A stretch of DNA of 64,000 nt from Picochlorum sp. 'celeri' (taxonomy: Eukaryota; Chlorophyta; Trebouxiophyceae). The translations under genes and the position numbers were made by a program. Of this stretch, positions 55,860 to 64,000 are shown one piece after another (position 1 is the stretch's first letter; each line of letters opens with the position of its first letter). The notes beneath the pieces were generated by a model. It was given only the letters and a program-made list of their open reading frames with translations, did not search any database and was not told the DNA's origin. Where the stretch lies: the NCBI GenBank assembly GCA_010909725.1, contig JAACMV010000011.1, positions 62,001-126,000 on the forward strand. The letters are read 5' to 3'.

Positions 55860-58664
55860 ATGATGAGTGCTACATGTCGTAATGCGCATCATAGGATTCA
55901 TGCAAAGGGAGTGCTGCGAGTCTCTTGCTATTCCCAGAATGCCGTGGTTTGTCCACGTTTTAGACAAGGACGGGTCCTTGATGCATTACATACCACAGTA
56001 TGTGGTAACAGATTGGGTTATTTGAGAGCGAACGGTGATGGGAGACACGTATATTGCCGGAATAGTGCTAGTGGTGGTGGGTTGCTGCCTGCTGGAAGGA
56101 AGCAAGTTCGTATAGAGATTCCAGGCATTCTGCTAGAGGTGGAGTCCAAAGATATTCTTCAGGGCCAGGGTGTTATCGAAGATATTTTAGGATATCAGAA
56201 TGTGACAGGGATTGTTGTAAGGGAAACTGCGGAGCTGGGAACTGGAGAACTTTATTCTGCAGTGCTGGCCCTCAAAGATGCCATAGGGAGCAAACGCATG
56301 GTGCTGGTAGAGGATCGATCTGATGTGGCAGAGGCTGTGGGGGCTGACGGGGTCATGGTATCTGCGTCTGGTCTACCAATTGTAGTCGCCAAGAATGCCA
56401 TGGGGAGTGGAGCCTTGGTGGGCAAGGTGGCTCAGAGTGGAGAGGATGCAACCAAGGCTGCGTTTGAGGGTGCTGGATTGTTGGTGATGGAAGGTTCGAA
56501 TGATATGTACAATCTTGTTGTGGAGGCAAGGAAGCAGACGAGTGGGTCTAGTGTCCCTGTGATGAGCAAGTTGAACCAATCATTGATAGAAGACATAGAT
56601 GCCAATCAGGCCAGTGCACTTCTCTCAGAGGTGGATGGCGTGGTTGTACGGTTGGAAGACTATCGTGCATGGAATACAATCTATGAAGAGCGAGGAGGCG
56701 CCGACTTTGGAACAATGCTCAAATCATGCCTCTCTGCAGAGGATACAAGGTCACCCTCTGTAGAAGAAAGCAATGATAGTATGGGAAAGGTGGCCCAGGT
56801 TTCAGACGTGCTTAGTATCTCGAGAGAATCTATGGTTGCGGAACAGAAGGAGTTTCTCACCGGGTTGATTGATTTTCTAAGAGCAGAGTGTCCTTTGTTG
56901 GAGGAAGTGTCACTCTTGGAAGATTCTGTCAAGCAACTGGATGAACTGTTCCTCGTCGTGATTGTTGGAGAATTTAACAGTGGAAAATCGGCTGTTGTGA
57001 ATGCCATGCTTGGGAGTGAGATTGTTCCGGAAGGCATCCTTCCAACAACGAATGAGATTACCGTCATAAAATGGGCTGATGTTCGGAATGGAGAGGAGGA
57101 GCGGGTTGAGCAACAGTCAGACGGTCTCTTCGTGAGATACACTGGGGCAGACTTGCTCAAAGAAATAAACATTGTAGATACACCAGGAACGAATGTTATC
57201 CTGGAGCGGCAGCAACGGCTGACAGAGGAATTCATTCCCCGAGCAGATCTGGTTCTTTTTGTTCTGTCAGCTGATAGGCCGTTCACAGATAGCGAGGTAC
57301 GATTTCTCAAGTACGTTAGAGAATGGGGAAAGAAGGTTGTTTTTGTAGTGAACAAAGTAGATTTACTCGCCAACAATGACGAGGTCAATGAAGTGGTGGA
57401 ATTTGTGGAGAACAATGCCAAGAGATTACTGAGCGTTCAGGGTGCCAAGGCTATTCCAGTATCAGCCAAGCGTGCCACAGAAGCAAAGGTAGAATGTCGA
57501 TACGCCATGGGAGACGAAGGATCTGGGGTGTTGACACCAGTTGAGCAGGAATATTTGTCTGGATCTCAGAAATGGAAATCATCCCGGTTTGAAAATCTTG
57601 AATCCCACGTACGAGATTTTCTCCTTGGCACGGGTGGAACTCCAGAAAGCATGCGGTTAAAACTGCAGACTCCTTTATTTGTTGCTGAAGCTCTGATGGA
57701 TGCCGCGCAGAAGCAATTGCAGTCTGAACTTGATGTATTGCGCCAAGATGCCGAATCAATCAAACTTGTTCAGAGTCAGCTGAATACCTTTCGGGACGAC
57801 ATGACTAAAGAAGCAAAACTTCAAAGGGCAGAAATTTCACAGCAAGTCAGCCGGATGATGGACATGATTGGTGGTGTCATTGATCAGGTGATGCAACTGT
57901 CCAATTGGCAGTCATTGCTCCCATACCTGGACAAAAACTCCACAACATCTGCAGCCGTCCAGGTATTGTACACTCAGGACATCTCAACTGATGCTGTACA
58001 GCGAATCAATGCAATTGTTGACGAACATAGCTCTTGGCTAGACGTCAATTGCAAGCGTGTGGAGCAAAACTATAGAGATTTTGTTATGGAGAGAGCAGGT
58101 GCCTACAATGTCCCACCTCCACCCATTGCATCATCATCTTCTCGTCGAGAATGGAGAGAAACCCAGGAGCAGCGTATTCAAGACTCGCAGTATCCAACGA
58201 AAGAAGAAGAAGAAGAAGACTTCAATATAGATATGACGAGGTTTGGGACAATGTTGGAAACAGAAATCCGAACTGCAGTTACCAGTTCTGTGAGCACTGC
58301 CGGGTCCGCAGCCGGCCTGGGCCTTGTCCTCACATACATCCTACCCAACACTCTAGAAGACTTGCTCGCCGTAGGCCTCAGTGCAGCCGTGGGATACACA
58401 TCATTACTCAACATTCCAGTGAGAAGAATGGAAGCAAAGAAGAAAATCTCAGCAGACATTGACACACTCGTCCAAAAACTCTTCAAAGACATGGAGGCTG
58501 AGCGCATGGAGGCTCTTGACCAATGTGAGTCTTCGGTCAAGGATATGGTCGCACCCCTAGAGACTGTCGTCACGGGAGAAATCTCCCGCCTGGAGCGCAA
58601 CATGCACACTCTCAACAGCGACTATGCATCCCAACTGGAACGCTTGAAACAAAAAATCATTTGA
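55860..58664 (+). CDS. FZL: FZL, plastid mitofusin/BDLP-like dynamin GTPase with ThiE-like N-terminus
   Basis: Plastid dynamin-like protein that shapes thylakoids and chloroplasts in plants. 934 aa: Arg/Cys-rich transit peptide (about 1-75), then a TIM-barrel-like domain related to thiamine-phosphate synthase (about 80-290; TGIVVRETAELGTGELYSA, GADGVMVSASGLP, ALVGKVAQSGEDATKAAFEGAGLLV). The GTPase domain has P-loop GEFNSGKSA (from about residue 370), threonine of G2 in PTTNEIT, G3 VDTPGT and G4 NKVD. Long coiled coils flank two hydrophobic segments near 800-850 (AAGLGLVLTYILPNTLEDLLAVGLSAAVGYTSLLNIPV), the membrane paddle. Arabidopsis FZL has the same order. Intron-free here. Confidence 0.93.
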   Translation: MMSATCRNAHHRIHAKGVLRVSCYSQNAVVCPRFRQGRVLDALHTTVCGNRLGYLRANGDGRHVYCRNSASGGGLLPAGRKQVRIEIPGILLEVESKDILQGQGVIEDILGYQNVTGIVVRETAELGTGELYSAVLALKDAIGSKRMVLVEDRSDVAEAVGADGVMVSASGLPIVVAKNAMGSGALVGKVAQSGEDATKAAFEGAGLLVMEGSNDMYNLVVEARKQTSGSSVPVMSKLNQSLIEDIDANQASALLSEVDGVVVRLEDYRAWNTIYEERGGADFGTMLKSCLSAEDTRSPSVEESNDSMGKVAQVSDVLSISRESMVAEQKEFLTGLIDFLRAECPLLEEVSLLEDSVKQLDELFLVVIVGEFNSGKSAVVNAMLGSEIVPEGILPTTNEITVIKWADVRNGEEERVEQQSDGLFVRYTGADLLKEINIVDTPGTNVILERQQRLTEEFIPRADLVLFVLSADRPFTDSEVRFLKYVREWGKKVVFVVNKVDLLANNDEVNEVVEFVENNAKRLLSVQGAKAIPVSAKRATEAKVECRYAMGDEGSGVLTPVEQEYLSGSQKWKSSRFENLESHVRDFLLGTGGTPESMRLKLQTPLFVAEALMDAAQKQLQSELDVLRQDAESIKLVQSQLNTFRDDMTKEAKLQRAEISQQVSRMMDMIGGVIDQVMQLSNWQSLLPYLDKNSTTSAAVQVLYTQDISTDAVQRINAIVDEHSSWLDVNCKRVEQNYRDFVMERAGAYNVPPPPIASSSSRREWRETQEQRIQDSQYPTKEEEEEDFNIDMTRFGTMLETEIRTAVTSSVSTAGSAAGLGLVLTYILPNTLEDLLAVGLSAAVGYTSLLNIPVRRMEAKKKISADIDTLVQKLFKDMEAERMEALDQCESSVKDMVAPLETVVTGEISRLERNMHTLNSDYASQLERLKQKII

Positions 58665-58754
58665 TTACATCATGAACTAACGAACGAATCATTAAAATCC
58701 ATGCTCGTATATAATTCTTTTCATGAAATCGAGAGAGAAAAAACACACGTACAC

Positions 58755-59278
58755 TTAGGCATCTCCTGCAATCTTCTTCTTCAATGCCTCAATATCATCG
58801 AGAAGCTCCTCTCTGTTCTCCTTGAACAAAAGATATCTGTAGGTGAACCAGGCAGCATATCCCAATCCCACCAACTCGAAAACCTTTGGCAACAATGGAA
58901 GAGAGTTGATGGCTCCCACCACAGTGTTGGCCAACCACACTCCAGAGATGGCTCCCACAGTGTAGATCACAGCAGCTGGCTTGTTCTCTACAGCCTCCCA
59001 CTTCTCAGACAAATCGCTGATGATGGCATCGGTATCCAACTCGTTCTCCCCGGCAGAGGCCCTCACAGTCTGACGACGAACCACAGCCTACAATAACCAA
59101 GCATACAACGTGATCCATGGATCCATCATTTTCAAAATCACATATATTTCCATGTAGTAGTACAAGGCAGATGTTGAATACGAACCATTGGCAGTCTGCT
59201 GCTGCCAGCAACTCGGTTGATCGAGGCAACAACAGGCACGGCTCTAGCCTGGGTAGAGACAGCTTTGCAGGCAATCAT
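58755..59278 (-). CDS. CURT1: CURT1 thylakoid curvature protein; two exons
   Basis: Exons on the minus strand are 59278-59186 and 59087-58755 with a 98-nt intron (GTTCGT...TTGTAG, phase 0), giving 141 aa. Exon 1 encodes a transit peptide MIACKAVSTQARAVPVVAS. The mature part holds an amphipathic helix, two membrane helices (AAVIYTVGAISGVWLANTVVGAI and VFELVGLGYAAWFTYRYLLF), and a C-terminal amphipathic helix ENREELLDDIEALKKKIAGDA, the CAAD/CURT1 layout. CURT1 oligomers bend grana margins. Located next to FZL, another thylakoid-shape protein, on the opposite strand with stops 90 bp apart. Confidence 0.92.
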
Positions 59279-59536
59279 TGTCAATCTTTGATATATAGGT
59301 ATGTCAGTAAAAGCAAAAGTAATTGAATGAAAGAAATAGGCACCCTCGTGGATTCATGGGAATCTGATCGCCATCTTCAGATCTGAGGCAAACACTTCAT
59401 TGCTCTGATACATTCCCATCAAGCAATACCTTTGATGGGAATGTATACTTTAGGAGCACTCTAGAAGCACACCACCTGTATGGAATACCAGACCCCAAGA
59501 AGGATTGCATATGAAATATGAATATAAAATTTTACC

Positions 59537-60247
59537 ATGATTGCATCAAGGGTGCTTCGGGCATTGGTATTCGTGGCTCTTGTGATCCACGTCTTGGGCC
59601 AACCAGGAAAAAAGGATCCACGGAAGAAGATTCCACCCAGGAAAAAAGACGTGAAAAAGATTACATGTGCTGTATGCTCTCATCTTAGTAGGAACTTGTT
59701 CGATACATTGTCGAAGCAGGCGAGGAAAAAGGGCATGTCTGAGGAGAGTGTGATTGACCATGTGGAAAAATCGACGACTGCGTGGAGGGAGCAGGGTGAA
59801 TGGATCACGCACTTGCATTTAGAGAAGAGTTGGAAGGGGTACTTGGTGGTAAAGGATATGAAGAGGATGGGTGAGTGTGGGGAGGCTTGCAGGACTATAG
59901 AATATGCTGCACAGCAGCTGATGGGGGAGCATGACGCTGATGTGGGGGAGGCGTTGTATACTGGTAGCTTTGGCTCTACAAAGAGTGATTTTGAAAAGTG
60001 GTTGTGTGATGATCTGACTCGAGCGTGTGCCAATGGGAAGGATTTCAAGGTGGATGATGATTTTGTTGCCTACCCCAAGTTTGAAGGCAAGGATCCCAAG
60101 GAGCAGAATATCGAGAGGGTGTTGGGGGAGATGGCTGACCAGGGTTTGAGAGGTAATATGTTTACGAGAGAGGAGGCGATGGAAAAGTACATGGCTGAGA
60201 TGGGTGAAGATCCAGAGGACTTTCAAATGCCAAATATGGAATTGTAA
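59537..60247 (+). CDS. Canopy/MSAP-like ER saposin-fold protein
   Basis: A 236-residue secretory-pathway protein with signal peptide MIASRVLRALVFVALVIHVLG. A very basic spacer (KKDPRKKIPPRKKDVKK) follows, then a saposin-like Cys framework: CAVCSHLSRNLFD, ECGEACRTIEYAAQQL, WLCDDLTRACANG. These are the spacings of the TLR4-regulator/MIR-interacting MSAP (canopy) family, ER luminal chaperone-type proteins that also occur in plants. The C-terminus is Asp/Glu/Met-rich and lacks a KDEL-type signal. The coding end is inside TGTAA. Precise client unknown. Confidence 0.75.
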   Translation: MIASRVLRALVFVALVIHVLGQPGKKDPRKKIPPRKKDVKKITCAVCSHLSRNLFDTLSKQARKKGMSEESVIDHVEKSTTAWREQGEWITHLHLEKSWKGYLVVKDMKRMGECGEACRTIEYAAQQLMGEHDADVGEALYTGSFGSTKSDFEKWLCDDLTRACANGKDFKVDDDFVAYPKFEGKDPKEQNIERVLGEMADQGLRGNMFTREEAMEKYMAEMGEDPEDFQMPNMEL

Positions 60248-60327
60248 ATACATGTTGAATCAATCGGCCCTCGACCGGTGTCGTCGTTATCTATGTAAGA
60301 AAAAACTATATACCTAGATAGATAGAT

Positions 60328-61065
60328 ATGTTGGTGGGTCGTGGAAGGCATCTGTGGAAGCAGTGTGACATGGGCAGGGTCGCGGAGATGGCATGGCCCT
60401 GCCATATCACACCCCGTCGATCGATGGTGAATTTTTATGAAATATTTAGTAAAGAAAAGAGGGAGGAGGGTCGGAAGAGGCTGAGAGAAGAACTGAAACG
60501 GGGTCATTTTGACGATTTTAAACAATTGCGGGATACTGGTGGGAAATTGTTTCAGGGATCTGCGAGTCTGACACCGACATCGGTGTCAGAGAGGTTTCCT
60601 AGTGTTGTTGTCTCGACATCTGATGGACAGGAGGGTGTGTTACGGAATGAAGGAAAGGGTGCTGTGCTGGTGTGTGCAGCCTGTCGAGATGGAGCTCAGC
60701 CCATGATTGATCGGTGGGCTACAGCGTTTGATGATGCGCTTTGTGATAAGGATGGCGTTAGTATTGTAGAACTGTCTATTGTGGATTCCAAGATTATGTC
60801 TCTGTGGCCTTTTCGGCGTATGCTGTATGCTCAGCAGTCTGGGTTTGATGGCAAATACAGGGTGGATGCACAGAGCGTGTTTTTATTCTCTGGGAAGGAG
60901 GGATATCAGAATATTCTGGGCATGATGGATAATAGGTTGACTGGATATGTATTTTTATTAGATAGGGATGGGCGGATTCGATGGCGAGGGTGTGGATTTC
61001 CGACGGAGGAGGAGGTGCGGTGGTTGGTGTCTGGGGCAGAAACACTCTTGAGGAAGGGAACATGA
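60328..61065 (+). CDS. ATP10: Mitochondrial ATP10-like F1Fo assembly factor
   Basis: ATP10 is an inner-membrane-associated chaperone for assembly of subunit a (Atp6) of ATP synthase. The 245-residue protein has an N-terminus with basic residues (targeting), then FYEIFSKEKREEGRKRLREELKRGHFDDF. A thioredoxin-like fold follows with LVCAACRDGAQPMIDRW, SIVELSIVDSKIM, YQNILGMMDNRLTGYVFLLDRDGRIRWRGCGFPTEEEV, the family's most conserved stretch. M33 (MVNFYEIF) is an alternative start. Intron-free. Converges on the beta-helix gene with 9 bp between stops. Confidence 0.88.
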   Translation: MLVGRGRHLWKQCDMGRVAEMAWPCHITPRRSMVNFYEIFSKEKREEGRKRLREELKRGHFDDFKQLRDTGGKLFQGSASLTPTSVSERFPSVVVSTSDGQEGVLRNEGKGAVLVCAACRDGAQPMIDRWATAFDDALCDKDGVSIVELSIVDSKIMSLWPFRRMLYAQQSGFDGKYRVDAQSVFLFSGKEGYQNILGMMDNRLTGYVFLLDRDGRIRWRGCGFPTEEEVRWLVSGAETLLRKGT

Positions 61066-61074
61066 ATTTTAAAT

Positions 61075-61983
61075 TTACAGTGTATCTAAAACGCGTGATA
61101 GCGAATCGAGAGTCATTGGACCCAGATTATTTGATGAAAGTACATTTGTTGAACGTGTCATGCGTGGTTCTGAATCTGCAATGTTGATACCATACTCCCT
61201 GTTGGATTCAACACGATTGGACTCTAACAAGGGCGATCCAGCACCTTTGATCAACACACCATTTCTCCCATTGCGAACAATTCTCGTACCCTGGATGACG
61301 GTGTTGGATGCATCATCCCCTACTATATTTGAGAAGATGCCGATGCCATTGGATGCGCAGTCGTGGATCACACAATCTTTGACAAGAACCTTTCCTCCTC
61401 CTTCAATGGCAATGCCAGTCCCAGTCTCACTCTGTATGTCCAAGTCCTCAAGGGAGACCTCATTGGCGTCGATAAGATAGACAGCGTAATTGTTTGCCAC
61501 CGAGGGAGAAGAGTGAGTCACCGAAAATCCTTGCAGATGTATGGGACCTGAGCTGCACTTGATCACTGACTTGTATGGCTTACTGGTAAAGACAGAGAGC
61601 CTGGATGATGCACCGCTGCCTCGCAGCGTTAATGGCTTTTCTATTGTCAATGTATCTTTCAAGGCGTATTCTTTGGATTGCAGAGTGATGACAGATCCAT
61701 CAGGAACTGCATCAACGAGCTCAGCAAGTTGCTCAGCAGAGGTGGCCACGTACTCCAGACCACGAGCTCTCGCCACACGTTGTTGCTGCTGCAGGAGCAA
61801 CAGGCTTACCAGCCATGCCCTCCGATCTATTGTATTTTGTGCTGAAGAATCAGTGGACACACGATGCCATGCTCGCATCCGACCGATCGAATTCGGAGCT
61901 ATTTTTTTGAAAGAGAGACGTGGTCTTGTATGATGCCACCAGGAGACGGGCTCGACCAAAGATGGGACTAGAAATGTGCCCAT
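61075..61983 (-). CDS. Parallel beta-helix repeat protein with thylakoid-lumen/Tat-like signal
   Basis: A 302-residue protein of the right-handed parallel beta-helix type (pectate-lyase/NosD-like, PbH1 repeats), from about residue 100 on: GSVITLQSKEYALKD, IHLQGFSVTHSSPS, VSLEDLDIQSETGTGIAIEGG, VLVKDCVIHDCASNGIGIFSN, NTVIQGTRIVRNGRNGVLIKG, PLLESNRVESNREYGINIAD. The N-terminal extension is basic, then IDRRAWLVSLLLLQQQQRVARA: twin Arg, a short hydrophobic core and an A-x-A end. That is the pattern of a bipartite transit peptide for Tat import into the thylakoid lumen. No catalytic residues could be assigned. A second ATG (MRAWHRVS) is an alternative start. Confidence 0.7.
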   Translation of the reverse strand: MGTFLVPSLVEPVSWWHHTRPRLSFKKIAPNSIGRMRAWHRVSTDSSAQNTIDRRAWLVSLLLLQQQQRVARARGLEYVATSAEQLAELVDAVPDGSVITLQSKEYALKDTLTIEKPLTLRGSGASSRLSVFTSKPYKSVIKCSSGPIHLQGFSVTHSSPSVANNYAVYLIDANEVSLEDLDIQSETGTGIAIEGGGKVLVKDCVIHDCASNGIGIFSNIVGDDASNTVIQGTRIVRNGRNGVLIKGAGSPLLESNRVESNREYGINIADSEPRMTRSTNVLSSNNLGPMTLDSLSRVLDTL

Positions 61984-62368
61984 ATTTTTTATTTAATAAA
62001 TGAAAAATGCTCAACGATCCGGACTTTGGTGCACACCTTGCCGGAATGGAGAGGAGCAAGTTCATGGTGCTGTAACCCACACTAATTACCTGATCCTGAT
62101 CAGAAGGGCTGATATATGAGCGAGAGCATCTTGTCGCATATGGATCTAAATACTGAGTTCATGGTTGTGGGATGAATGTGCTTAAAAGCTTACATATCAT
62201 GCAGTGATAAACATATTGCTATCTGTAAATGAGCTCATCTTGGAATGTGATATAACGTACATGTGTTTCTTTCTTGTCAAAAATGTGAGAAACCAATATA
62301 ATTCTTGCACCTGGTATTACGGTGATTGCTTTTGTCACGAGTACCAATGGTATATATACCTACGTAGG
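61984..62368. other. Intergenic region, beta-helix/RNase T2-like
   Basis: About 385 bases, AT-rich, with no supportable gene. It contains the promoter side of the beta-helix gene and the 3' end of the RNase T2-like gene. A TGATCCTGATCA palindrome is near 62090. Confidence 0.4.
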
Positions 62369-63467
62369 CTACCATGGAATGAACAGTAATATACATGCTG
62401 AATACAGCCAAGATGAAGTCACCATCAGTGACTGTGCGTTAGATGTGGAGCCTGTATTCACTACAGTAGGAGAAGGGACAGCATCTGAACCTTGTTGTGG
62501 AGGAGATGAAGCTAGTTCTATGGATGGTGAAGGGGTTGTAGCTACTGCTGGTGGAGGCGTAGGAATAGAGAATGGTATGTAGGGTTGGCATGTGTCACTG
62601 ACCTTTCCTACAGGAGCAGCAGGAAGCTTGAGCATTCCATCGCATGGAATGCCATTCGTAGATGTGGGGTCATTTCGGTCCATTGTGCAGTCTATGATAT
62701 CGTAGGGTGGATCCGGGCTGACACACACCAGGACAATGCGAAGCATCATTAAATCAGGATCGCATTCAATCCATGCCTTTTTGCCGACTGATGCTGATAC
62801 AGTGTCCAGAAGAGTATCTCTGTCGACTTCCTTCTTTAGCACAGATGTCCCATCAGCAATTCCCATGCCGTAGATGATACTATTCAGATTGACTTTGTTG
62901 TACAACTGAACCATTGTGTCGAAGTAGTCGCGAACAGAGAGGCCTGTGCAGCTTCCAACATTCACATAGAGAGAGTGCCACATCTCCTCATTGTCTCCTG
63001 CTGCATTAGCATAAATGCATTCAAGGGCCCGCAACGTCCCTTTTGAGATGGTATCTGTAACATTCAACTCTTTTGCTTCGTTCGAGTTCTTGCCCATGCA
63101 TCGTATTTTTGGCCTCTCTATCTTCCAGTTTTGCAGTCATTTCACTGATTGTAAAAGCATTGACTTGCTTGCTGTCCTCACAGTCTGAATCCCCATAGCA
63201 TGAAGTTGGATTCCAGTCCATCTCAAAGTTGAACTTTTCGAGCTTCTTGGGCGCTTCGCTTGGCTCTGGCTCTGGTTTTGGCTTTGGTGATGGAGACGGT
63301 GCTGGTTTCGGCTCTGGAGCATACTCATAATCTTCATCGTACTCATATTCATACTCATCCTTATTGTCATATTCATACTCGTACTCATACTCATCACTCC
63401 CTTGATCATTTTGGTTGTTGACATAACAATTGTTGTTGATTGTATCTCCCGATCCCACAACCCTCAT
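62369..63467 (-). CDS. RNase T2-fold protein lacking catalytic histidines, with Tyr/Glu and Pro-rich linker; two exons inferred
   Basis: Inferred exons on the minus strand are 63467-63146 and 63054-62369, with a 91-nt GT-AG intron that resolves a frame change, giving 335 aa. Order: Asn-rich start, acidic (D/E)Y repeats, Pro/Lys/Glu linker (PEPKPAPSPSPKPKPEPEP), an RNase T2-like domain, Pro/Ser spacer, and a hydrophobic tail SSWLYSACILLFIPW suggesting GPI anchoring. RNase T2 features: FNFEMDWNPTSC, a second Cys-framed segment, MWHSLYVNVGSC, YFDTMVQLYNKVNL and IVLVCVSP. The family's catalytic boxes are FTIHGLWP and FWEHEWxKHGTC. Here they read FTI followed by non-HGLW sequence and MWHSLYVNVGSC, so both catalytic His are gone. 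The signal peptide is missing at this ATG; the true 5' end is uncertain. Confidence 0.62.
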
Positions 63468-63543
63468 AGCATCCTCAATATTGTATGCAGCACACCAACC
63501 ATCTTTTGGATACGAATATGATCTTACAACCCTCAATTGAATA

Positions 63544-64000
63544 TTAAAAGATATACTTCTCACTCAGAATATCTTCTGAATGCGTTGTGAGAAATTCCTT
63601 CAATTCCTCTGTCGTGGCATCGGGATGGACAAGCTGATAGTCAAAACAGGCATCCATGGCAATGCCCAACGATGGACCACCTTGCGTCATTCCCAGGATG
63701 GACATGACCTCTTTACCGTTCAAAAGTGGTTTCCATTGCCAACAGGTATCGATTTTGTATGCCTTGATTGTCGCTTCAAGGCTTTTGCACATTTCCAAGC
63801 TGCAAAGACACACATTCGAGTTATCATGTGTGAACAGACAATCACAACAACGTAACAACGTACTGCTCATGCAAATCCGAGATCTCCTCTAAAGACTTGG
63901 AGAGTGGGGTAGGAAGGGACGACGCGGCATTCTTCTCTCTCCACGGGATCACCTCCTCGGTGGCCTCCTCAATGCCAAGAGGGGACGCCTCTGCAGAGGA
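63544..64000 (-). CDS. CCA-adding/poly(A) polymerase family nucleotidyltransferase, C-terminal end (partial)
   Basis: Last exon 63799-63544 and the next exon 64000-63864 (running off the window), joined across a 64-nt intron (GTACGT...TTTGCAG) so that CA+C encodes His: ISDLHE-H-LEMCKSLEATI. The C-terminal sequence WKPLLNGKEVMSILGMTQGGPSLGIAMDACFDYQLVHPDATTEELKEFL is the helical end typical of class II tRNA nucleotidyltransferases and bacterial-type poly(A) polymerases. It resembles the plant plastid-type member. The catalytic GSxxR/DxD head lies outside the window. The stop is 76 bp upstream of the RNase T2-like start on the same strand. Confidence 0.75.

Noticed and set aside
1..64000. CRISPR arrays, bacterial operons or prophage
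   Set aside because: No regularly spaced repeats or phage genes were seen; introns, eukaryote-only genes and organelle transit peptides show nuclear DNA.

Overview
The window is nuclear DNA of a photosynthetic eukaryote. A green alga with a compact, intron-poor genome (prasinophyte-like) is the best fit. Evidence includes light-dependent protochlorophyllide reductase, a plant-type plastid omega-3 desaturase, CURT1, FZL, a plant cysteine oxidase, an ATXR3/SDG2-like methyltransferase and a TPR-PB1 (Phox) protein. Eukaryote-only machinery (SPT5, PDS5, UTP20, ESCRT-III VPS2) and short GT-AG introns (60-181 nt) are also present. Several 3' ends carry TGTAA, a polyadenylation signal reported from green algae. 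The species is not identified.

Layout. Positions 1-6 kb are GC-rich and hold the 3' part of UTP20, LPOR, VPS2 and an EF-hand membrane protein. Positions 5.9-12 kb are gene-poor: a 30-base G run, two tRNA-Glu genes facing each other, and between them an unrecognised 1160-codon ORF with a small acidic ORF upstream. Positions 11.7-24.3 kb hold TBCC, PsuG, PCO, a dynamin-like GTPase, bL20m, a mitochondrial carrier, CysRS, an rRNA methyltransferase and a TPR-PB1 protein. Positions 24.5-37.4 kb hold a membrane-tethered kinase, PH-domain DGAT1, a sulfatase, a secreted double NTF2-like protein, a CofD/YvcK-like protein and an ATXR3-like SET protein. Positions 37.5-50.4 kb hold the desaturase, a small plastid membrane protein, RsgA, SPT5, PDS5 and an LSMT-like SET protein. 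Positions 50.4-64 kb hold a CWF19-like protein, a triple-RRM protein, an FAD oxidase, FZL, CURT1, a canopy-like protein, ATP10, a beta-helix protein, an RNase T2-like protein lacking both catalytic histidines, and the end of a CCA-adding/poly(A) polymerase family gene.

Genes are packed at 4-400 bp, with several convergent overlaps and very short tandem gaps. There are no operons in the bacterial sense. Plastid lipid, membrane-shape and pigment functions (LPOR, omega-3 desaturase, CURT1, FZL) recur, as do chromatin and transcription functions (SPT5, PDS5, SET proteins). The feature most worth study is the 6.4-11.6 kb tRNA-bounded orphan region; the second is the degenerate RNase T2-like protein at 62.4-63.5 kb.
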